DNA of 9,976 nt from Oscillospiraceae bacterium (GTDB lineage: Bacteria > Bacillota > Clostridia > Oscillospirales > Ruminococcaceae), in contig JAHZBJ010000074.1 in assembly GCA_019423445.1 (NCBI GenBank), forward strand, positions 1-9,976, read 5' to 3'. Both the position numbers and the translations under genes were made by a program. The notes beneath the pieces were generated by a model, which had not been told where the DNA came from, searched no databases, and saw nothing but the letters and a program-made list of their open reading frames with translations. Of the stretch, positions 6,002 through 9,976 are shown piece by piece; the stretch's first letter is position 1, and the number at the start of each line of letters is the position of its first letter.

Positions 6002-7131
6002 GAAAATTCCCAGTGATTTATATGAGAGGCGGCACCAGCAAGGGGTGCATGTTCCTGAAAAAGGATCTGCCTGAGGACAGAAGCCAGTGGGACCATATCT
6101 TTCTCCAGGTCATGGGAGGTCCTGACCCCAAGCAGATCGACGGCATGGGGGGCACCGTCTCCTCCAACAACAAGATCCTTATTGTTTCCCCCAGCAGCCG
6201 TCCCGACGCCGACGTGGATTATCTGGTGGCCCAGGTGGTGGTGGGTAAGCCCATTGTGGACTACACCGCCAACTGCGGCAACATGACCGCCGCTGTGGGT
6301 CCTTTCTCGGTAATGACCGGTCTGGTTCCCGCAGTGGAGCCGGTGACCAAAATCCGGATGTACAACGAGAACTCCGGGAAGGTTATTGAGGAGTTCGTTC
6401 CGGTGAAGGATGGCCAGGTGGAAGAGGATGGGGACTGCTCCATTGCCGGCATCGACGGCACCGCCGCGGAACTGAAGGTGAATTTCCTCAATCCCGCCGG
6501 GGCCAAGACCGGCAAGCTTCTCCCCACCGGCTCGGTTCGGGACGAGGTGCTGGTGGAGGGCCTGGGGAAGACCATCACTGTTTCCGCCATTGACATTTCC
6601 AATATCTTTGTATTTATCCGGGCTTCCGACCTGGGGATGCGCGGGGATGAGCTTCCCGCTGAGATTGCCGGCAACAAGGCCCTTTTGGAGAATATTGAGT
6701 GTGTCCGGGGCAAGATCGCCCAGAAGTGCGGCCTGGTGGAGAAGTGGCAGGACGCCGCCGCAGGAAGCGCCGGTTCCCCCAAGGTGGTGCTTTTCTCGGA
6801 GCCCCGGGACTATACCGACATTGCCGGGCGTCCAGTGAAGGCGGAAGATATGGACATCTGTGTCCGGGTTATCTCGGTGGGCCAGCCTCATAAGGCTTCT
6901 CCTATGACTGCCGCCACTGCCATCGGCGGGGCTGCCTTTATCGACGGCTGTGTTATGGCGTCCTGCCTGCGCCCCGTCTCCGGGGACTGTGTCCGCATCG
7001 CCCATCCCAGCGGCAGTATGAAGGTCTATGTGGACCGGGAAGGCAGCGGTGAGGACATCCACTTCCGGGGTATCGCCGGCCAGCGCACCGCCCGGAAGAT
7101 CATGGAGGGCACTATCTATATTAAGGACTGA
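5998..7131 (+). CDS. PrpF-family isomerase, copy 2
   Basis: A second cofactor-free C=C isomerase of 377 residues, similar in length and colinear throughout with the protein at 889-2025. It shows RGGTSKG (10-16), IDGMGGTVSSNNK (47-59) ending in the expected catalytic K59, ANCGNM (91-96) with C93, LLPTG, FIRASDLG and RTARKIMEG near the end. Differences lie around the substrate-facing loops: SNNK against TTSK, a glycine-for-alanine-poor C-terminal third, and PHKASPMTAATA against PHKTHAFSGALC. This suggests a related but distinct substrate. AAGGAGG (5984-5990) is 7 bases from ATG, and the start overlaps the DUF1847 stop by 4 bases. It is followed after 6 bases by the YbhJ-type aconitase. A PrpF-like gene (ybhH) also sits near ybhJ in E. 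coli, as I recall, which supports a functional pair. Confidence 0.88.
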   Translation: MRKFPVIYMRGGTSKGCMFLKKDLPEDRSQWDHIFLQVMGGPDPKQIDGMGGTVSSNNKILIVSPSSRPDADVDYLVAQVVVGKPIVDYTANCGNMTAAVGPFSVMTGLVPAVEPVTKIRMYNENSGKVIEEFVPVKDGQVEEDGDCSIAGIDGTAAELKVNFLNPAGAKTGKLLPTGSVRDEVLVEGLGKTITVSAIDISNIFVFIRASDLGMRGDELPAEIAGNKALLENIECVRGKIAQKCGLVEKWQDAAAGSAGSPKVVLFSEPRDYTDIAGRPVKAEDMDICVRVISVGQPHKASPMTAATAIGGAAFIDGCVMASCLRPVSGDCVRIAHPSGSMKVYVDREGSGEDIHFRGIAGQRTARKIMEGTIYIKD

Positions 7132-7137
7132 TGTGAA

Positions 7138-9396
7138 ATGACAATGATAAAGCTTTACCAGCAAGGTTATTACCTCCTGGACGGCCGGGAATGGGTCTCC
7201 GACGAGGAAGCCGCCCGCCGGGGAGGGTTCCCCTCCCCCGAGGAAGCGGCCATGGGGGGGATCGCCCGGCGTATCCTCCGGGACCACAACAAAGGCGAGG
7301 GAAAGGACCTGCTCCGGCTTACCTTTGACAGTTTGGTTTCCCCGGACAACAACTACACCAGTATCCTCCAGACAGCCCGGGCCTCAGGGCTCCGGCGCTT
7401 CCCTGTGCCCTATGTCCTCTCCAACTGCCATAATACCCTCTGCGCTGTGGGCGGCACCACCAGTGAGGACGACCATACCTTCGGTCTCTCTTGCGCCAAG
7501 CGGTACGGCGGGATCTTCGTCCCCCGCTACCGGGGGGTGCTCCACCAGTACATGCGGGAGAGAATGGCCGGCGGGGGCCGGATGATCCTGGGCTCGGACA
7601 GCCACACCCGTTACGGCGCCCTGGGCACCCTGGGCTTCGGGGAGGGCGGCGGCGAAGTAGCCAAGCAGCTTCTGGGGCAAACCTATGATATTGCGCCGCC
7701 TCCTGTGGTGGCGGTAAATCTTACCGGTTCTCCCCGGCCCGGGGTGGGCCCTATGGATGTGGCCCTGGCCCTGGTAGGGGCAACCTTTAAGAATGGCTTT
7801 AATAAGAATAAGATCCTGGAATTTGTGGGGGATGGCATCGGCGGACTCAGCGTGGAGTACCGCATGGGCGTTGATGTCATGACCACTGAATCTGCGGCCC
7901 TTTCCAGTGTCTGGCGCACCGACGACAAGGTCCGGGAATGGTTGGCTCTCCATGGCAGGGAGAAGGACTTCGTCCATTTGGAACCCGCCTCCTGCGCCCA
8001 TTACGATGCCTTGATTGAGATGGATCTTTCCCAGGTGGAACCCATGATCGCTCTGCCCTTCCACCCCAGCAATGTCTGGACGATCCGGGAGTTCAGCCAG
8101 AACCCCGACGAGATCCTGGAAGGGGTGGAGGAAGAGGGAAGGAAGCTTTACGGCAAGAGCTTTTCCCTTACCGACAAGATTAGAGGCGGCCGCCTCGTAG
8201 CCGACCAGGCTCTGATTTCCGGCTGCGCCGGTGGGCTTTTTGAGAACCTATGCGCTGTCCGGGACATTCTGGACGGGTATGTCATCCCAGGCGACAGCCT
8301 GGGCCTGGGGGTGAACCCTGCCAGCCAGCCTATCGCAGCTGAGCTGATGCGCCAGGGTGTCACCCAGGATCTGACCCTTTCCGGGGCGGTGGTGCGCCCC
8401 GCTATCTGCGGCCCCTGCTTCGGGGTCACCGATGTCCCCGCCAACGGCCAGCTGAGTATCCGCCATGTGACCCGGAACTATCCCGGCCGGGAAGGTGCCC
8501 AGAAGAACCGGGGCCAGTGGTCCTGCGCTGCCCTGATGGATGCCAGAAGCATTGCCGCCACTGTCCGCTGCGGCGGGCGCATCACCGGGGCCGACGAGCT
8601 GAATACCGCCTACCGGAAGTATCAGTACCACTATAATCGGGAGATCTATGAAAAGCAGGTGTATTACGGCTGGGGCAGCCCCAAGCCGGAGGAACCCATC
8701 CGCCTGGGTCCCGGCATTGCCGACTGGCCCAGGATGTATCCTCTGGGAGACCACCTGATCCTTCGGGTCACCGGCGCTTATGAGGGATCGGTGACCACCG
8801 ACGACCTGATTCCCTCCGGAGAGGCTTCCGCCCACCGCAGCGATCCCAACCGCATCTCCGAATATCTCCTGGTGAACAAGGACCGGGAGCTGGTGGGACG
8901 CGCCAAAGCGGTCCGGGAAGAGGAGCGTCTGCGCCGGGAGGAAAACGATATGGAGGCCCAAGACCTGGAGGAAGCTTTCCGCTGGCTCCGGGAAAAGACC
9001 GGGGCCGCCCTGACCCAGGTGACCATTGGGGGTCTCCTGACGGCTCCTCTTCTGGGGGACGGCTCCAGCCGGGAGCAGGCGGCCAGCAGCCAGAAGGTGT
9101 TGGGCGGCTGGGCCAATCTCGCCAAGGAGTATGCCACCAAGCGTTACCGCTCCAATCTCATCAACTGGGGCATCCTTCCCTTTACGACTCAGGAACTGCC
9201 TGTGCTGTCCCCCGGCCAGCTGCTGGTGGTTCCGGAGATCCGCCGGAGCCTGGAAAAAGGGGAGACCCAAGTGACAGGATACCTGGCGTCGGAGGGGATG
9301 AAGCCCATTACGCTGGAGTTGGGCTCTCTCACCTCCACCGAACGGGAGATTCTTCTTAAGGGCTGCGTCATCAATTACTACCGCAAAGACCAGTAA
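7138..9396 (+). CDS. YbhJ-type aconitase family hydratase
   Basis: A divergent aconitase-superfamily protein of 752 residues, matching the length and several motifs I remember for E. coli YbhJ (about 753), whose substrate is not established. It keeps GSDSHTRYGALGTLGFGEGGGE (152-173, given for location), the three likely cluster ligands C363 (in SGCAGG), C424 and C427 (CGPC), arginines in TRNYPGR (445-451), the swivel loop VTTDDLIPSGEA (552-563) and GSSREQAA (642-649). Two positions differ from true aconitases. SREH is SREQ, and the Asp-His pair seen as IDH in the other aconitase appears here as CH (C97-H98). An N-terminal extension of about 60 residues and a charged helical insert near 580-620 (many E, R and K) are additional. 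Translation is probably coupled to the second PrpF, 6 bases upstream; AAGGA (7123-7127) precedes ATG 7138, and ATG 7144 is an alternative start. It is likely an [4Fe-4S] hydro-lyase on a tricarboxylate other than, or in addition to, citrate. Confidence 0.85.
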   Translation: MTMIKLYQQGYYLLDGREWVSDEEAARRGGFPSPEEAAMGGIARRILRDHNKGEGKDLLRLTFDSLVSPDNNYTSILQTARASGLRRFPVPYVLSNCHNTLCAVGGTTSEDDHTFGLSCAKRYGGIFVPRYRGVLHQYMRERMAGGGRMILGSDSHTRYGALGTLGFGEGGGEVAKQLLGQTYDIAPPPVVAVNLTGSPRPGVGPMDVALALVGATFKNGFNKNKILEFVGDGIGGLSVEYRMGVDVMTTESAALSSVWRTDDKVREWLALHGREKDFVHLEPASCAHYDALIEMDLSQVEPMIALPFHPSNVWTIREFSQNPDEILEGVEEEGRKLYGKSFSLTDKIRGGRLVADQALISGCAGGLFENLCAVRDILDGYVIPGDSLGLGVNPASQPIAAELMRQGVTQDLTLSGAVVRPAICGPCFGVTDVPANGQLSIRHVTRNYPGREGAQKNRGQWSCAALMDARSIAATVRCGGRITGADELNTAYRKYQYHYNREIYEKQVYYGWGSPKPEEPIRLGPGIADWPRMYPLGDHLILRVTGAYEGSVTTDDLIPSGEASAHRSDPNRISEYLLVNKDRELVGRAKAVREEERLRREENDMEAQDLEEAFRWLREKTGAALTQVTIGGLLTAPLLGDGSSREQAASSQKVLGGWANLAKEYATKRYRSNLINWGILPFTTQELPVLSPGQLLVVPEIRRSLEKGETQVTGYLASEGMKPITLELGSLTSTEREILLKGCVINYYRKDQ

Positions 9397-9406
9397 ACCG
9401 GAAAAT

Positions 9407-9444
9407 AAAGCAGACGGCAGGCGTTTTGCCTGCCGTCTGCTTTT
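9407..9444 (+). terminator. Strong intrinsic terminator of the tricarboxylate cluster
   Basis: The ascending arm 9407-9422 (core AGCAGACGGCAGGC) pairs without mismatch with 9428-9443 (core GCCTGCCGTCTGCT) around a GTTTT loop, giving a 16-bp stem that ends in TTTT. It starts 11 bases after the stop of the YbhJ-type gene. The A-run before the ascending arm means it could also terminate transcription arriving on the other strand. Confidence 0.92.
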
Positions 9445-9467
9445 GAAACAGGGAGGTGTGCAGCCGG

Positions 9468-9495
9468 TTGACAGCGAATCCCCCGATGGTATAAT
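9468..9495 (+). promoter_or_regulatory. Consensus sigma-A promoter for the small membrane protein
   Basis: TTGACA (9468-9473) and TATAAT (9490-9495) are both perfect hexamers separated by 16 bases. Transcription would start near 9502, about 30 bases before the ATG at 9533. No operator-like palindrome is evident, so strong constitutive expression is expected. Confidence 0.88.
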
Positions 9496-9532
9496 TTGTG
9501 TTAAATCACAGCTGGAAAAGGAGGAGAGTAGG

Positions 9533-9715
9533 ATGGACAGAAGGATGAGAGGCTTGGCGCTGATGCTGTTGAGCCTGATCCTGATGATGGGATTCGGCAG
9601 CGTCGGCTGGATCTACGTGTTTGACCTGAGCATCTGTTGGCAGCATCTTTTTATGCTGCTGGGGGTTGCCGGCTTTGTCATGGTTTGGATGGGAGAAAAG
9701 AAAAACAGATCTTGA
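9533..9715 (+). CDS. Small two-helix membrane protein, unknown function
   Basis: A 60-residue protein with two hydrophobic segments, about residues 7-29 and 38-53, joined by a short loop containing D31 and C35. The N-terminus (MDRRMRG) and C-terminus (GEKKNRS) are positively charged, which predicts both ends in the cytoplasm. ATG 9533 is chosen because AAGGAGG (9518-9524) is 8 bases upstream and the perfect promoter is just before that; the frame stays open back to 9443 but that would run through the promoter. I do not recognise the family. It stands alone between the cluster's terminator and the rRNA leader. Its promoter and ribosome binding site are strong, so it is very likely a real, well-expressed gene. 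Confidence 0.75.
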   Translation: MDRRMRGLALMLLSLILMMGFGSVGWIYVFDLSICWQHLFMLLGVAGFVMVWMGEKKNRS

Positions 9716-9850
9716 GATCCGAGGGTAAGCAGAAAAATGGCAACCGGATCACTACCCTTTGTATTATCTAGAAAGCCCTATACAAACTGTTGGCTGTCTC
9801 CAAAAACAAACCGGGAAATTCGGTAAAAGAAGCTGAAAAAAATTGTAAAA
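9716..9850. other. Non-coding spacer with small inverted repeats and A-rich tail
   Basis: No open frame with a ribosome binding site is seen. Two short complementary pairs interleave: GATCCG (9716-9721) with CGGATC (9745-9750), and AGGGTA (9722-9727) with TACCCT (9753-9758), a pseudoknot-like order. TTTGTAT (9758-9764) and ATACAAA (9780-9786) form another inverted repeat with a 15-base spacer. The last 25 bases (about 9826-9850) are A-rich and could act as an UP element for the rRNA promoter. No clear U-tract terminator for the small gene is present. Confidence 0.4.
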
Positions 9851-9855
9851 GGGTG

Positions 9856-9884
9856 TTGACAGAGCAGAATGGGTGTGGTATTAT
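9856..9884 (+). promoter_or_regulatory. Promoter of the downstream rRNA operon
   Basis: TTGACA (9856-9861, perfect) and TATTAT (9879-9884, 5 of 6) are separated by 17 bases. An A-rich stretch (9829-9850) sits where an UP element would be. The boxA-like sequence about 40 bases downstream identifies this as a stable-RNA promoter rather than that of a protein gene. Confidence 0.8.
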
Positions 9885-9924
9885 AACTAAGCCGCTTCGG
9901 GGAACACCCCCACAGAGCGGTGGT

Positions 9925-9976
9925 TGCACCTTGAAAATTGAACAACATTTAGCTTGAGAGAAACCAAGCCCTTGAG
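9925..9976 (+). ncRNA. rRNA operon leader with boxA-like antitermination element (partial)
   Basis: TGCACCTTGAAAA (9925-9937), continuing into TTGAAC, matches the boxA-type NusB/NusE element found in Firmicute rRNA leaders and spacers. An upstream hairpin can form between CCGCT (9892-9896) and AGCGG (9916-9920). No mature 16S sequence is seen before the window ends, so only the leader is present and the 16S gene should begin to the right. A tRNA or other stable-RNA operon is a less likely alternative. Confidence 0.7.

Noticed and set aside
889..7131. Methylcitrate cycle (propionate) operon
   Set aside because: PrpF with an aconitase can suggest it, but there is no methylcitrate synthase or methylisocitrate lyase in the window, and the isocitrate-type dehydrogenase does not belong to that pathway. 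Genes outside the window could change this.
5959..7287. Long - strand frame (442 codons) opposite the second PrpF gene
   Set aside because: Shadow of the + strand gene, which has clear PrpF motifs; the antisense product has no family features.
8248..9270. Long - strand frame (340 codons) opposite the YbhJ-type gene
   Set aside because: Shadow frame caused by high GC; it lies wholly inside a well-supported coding region.
9443..9532. Upstream extension of the small membrane protein to 9443
   Set aside because: It begins inside the terminator U-run and reads through a consensus promoter; ATG 9533 has its own strong ribosome binding site.
1..9976. CRISPR arrays, insertion sequences, prophage or tRNA genes
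   Set aside because: No regularly spaced direct repeats, transposase-like or phage-like proteins, or cloverleaf sequences were seen on either strand.

Overview
The window looks like chromosomal DNA from a GC-rich, low-redox Firmicute, most likely a Clostridia/Oscillospiraceae-type gut or rumen anaerobe. The reasons are strong AGGAGG-type ribosome binding sites on nearly every gene, a TTG start on the regulator, compact co-directional operons, and a Clostridia-style rRNA leader (TTGACA-17-TATTAT promoter, then a boxA-like TGCACCTTGAAAA) at the right edge. This assignment is an inference from sequence style, not a database match.

Positions 143-9444 form one co-directional metabolic cluster on the + strand. 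It begins with a FadR/FCD-type GntR regulator (187-867) with its own promoter and a near-perfect palindromic operator. It continues with a PrpF-family isomerase (889-2025), an Aquifex-type aconitase (2146-4086), an isocitrate-dehydrogenase-like beta-decarboxylating dehydrogenase (4217-5374), a cysteine-rich DUF1847 protein (5402-6001), a second PrpF-family isomerase (5998-7131) and a second, divergent YbhJ-type aconitase-family protein (7138-9396). A strong intrinsic terminator (9407-9444) closes it. A second copy of the regulator's operator lies in front of the first aconitase, so the regulator probably controls both transcription units.

The simplest reading is a tricarboxylic-acid utilisation cluster. 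PrpF-type enzymes move C=C bonds in unsaturated tri- and dicarboxylates, aconitases hydrate the cis-alkene, and the dehydrogenase keeps every isocitrate-binding residue I can align. In series they would take trans-aconitate (or a similar acid) to cis-aconitate, isocitrate and 2-oxoglutarate plus CO2. The second PrpF plus YbhJ-type pair is a parallel isomerase-hydratase module, perhaps for a related acid. No transporter, citrate synthase, methylcitrate synthase or methylisocitrate lyase is present in the window, so the substrate is not fixed by the sequence.

Right of the terminator, a strong promoter (9468-9495) drives a 60-residue two-helix membrane protein (9533-9715). It is followed by about 140 bases of A+T-richer non-coding DNA with small inverted repeats, then the promoter and boxA leader of what is almost certainly an rRNA operon whose 16S gene begins beyond position 9976.
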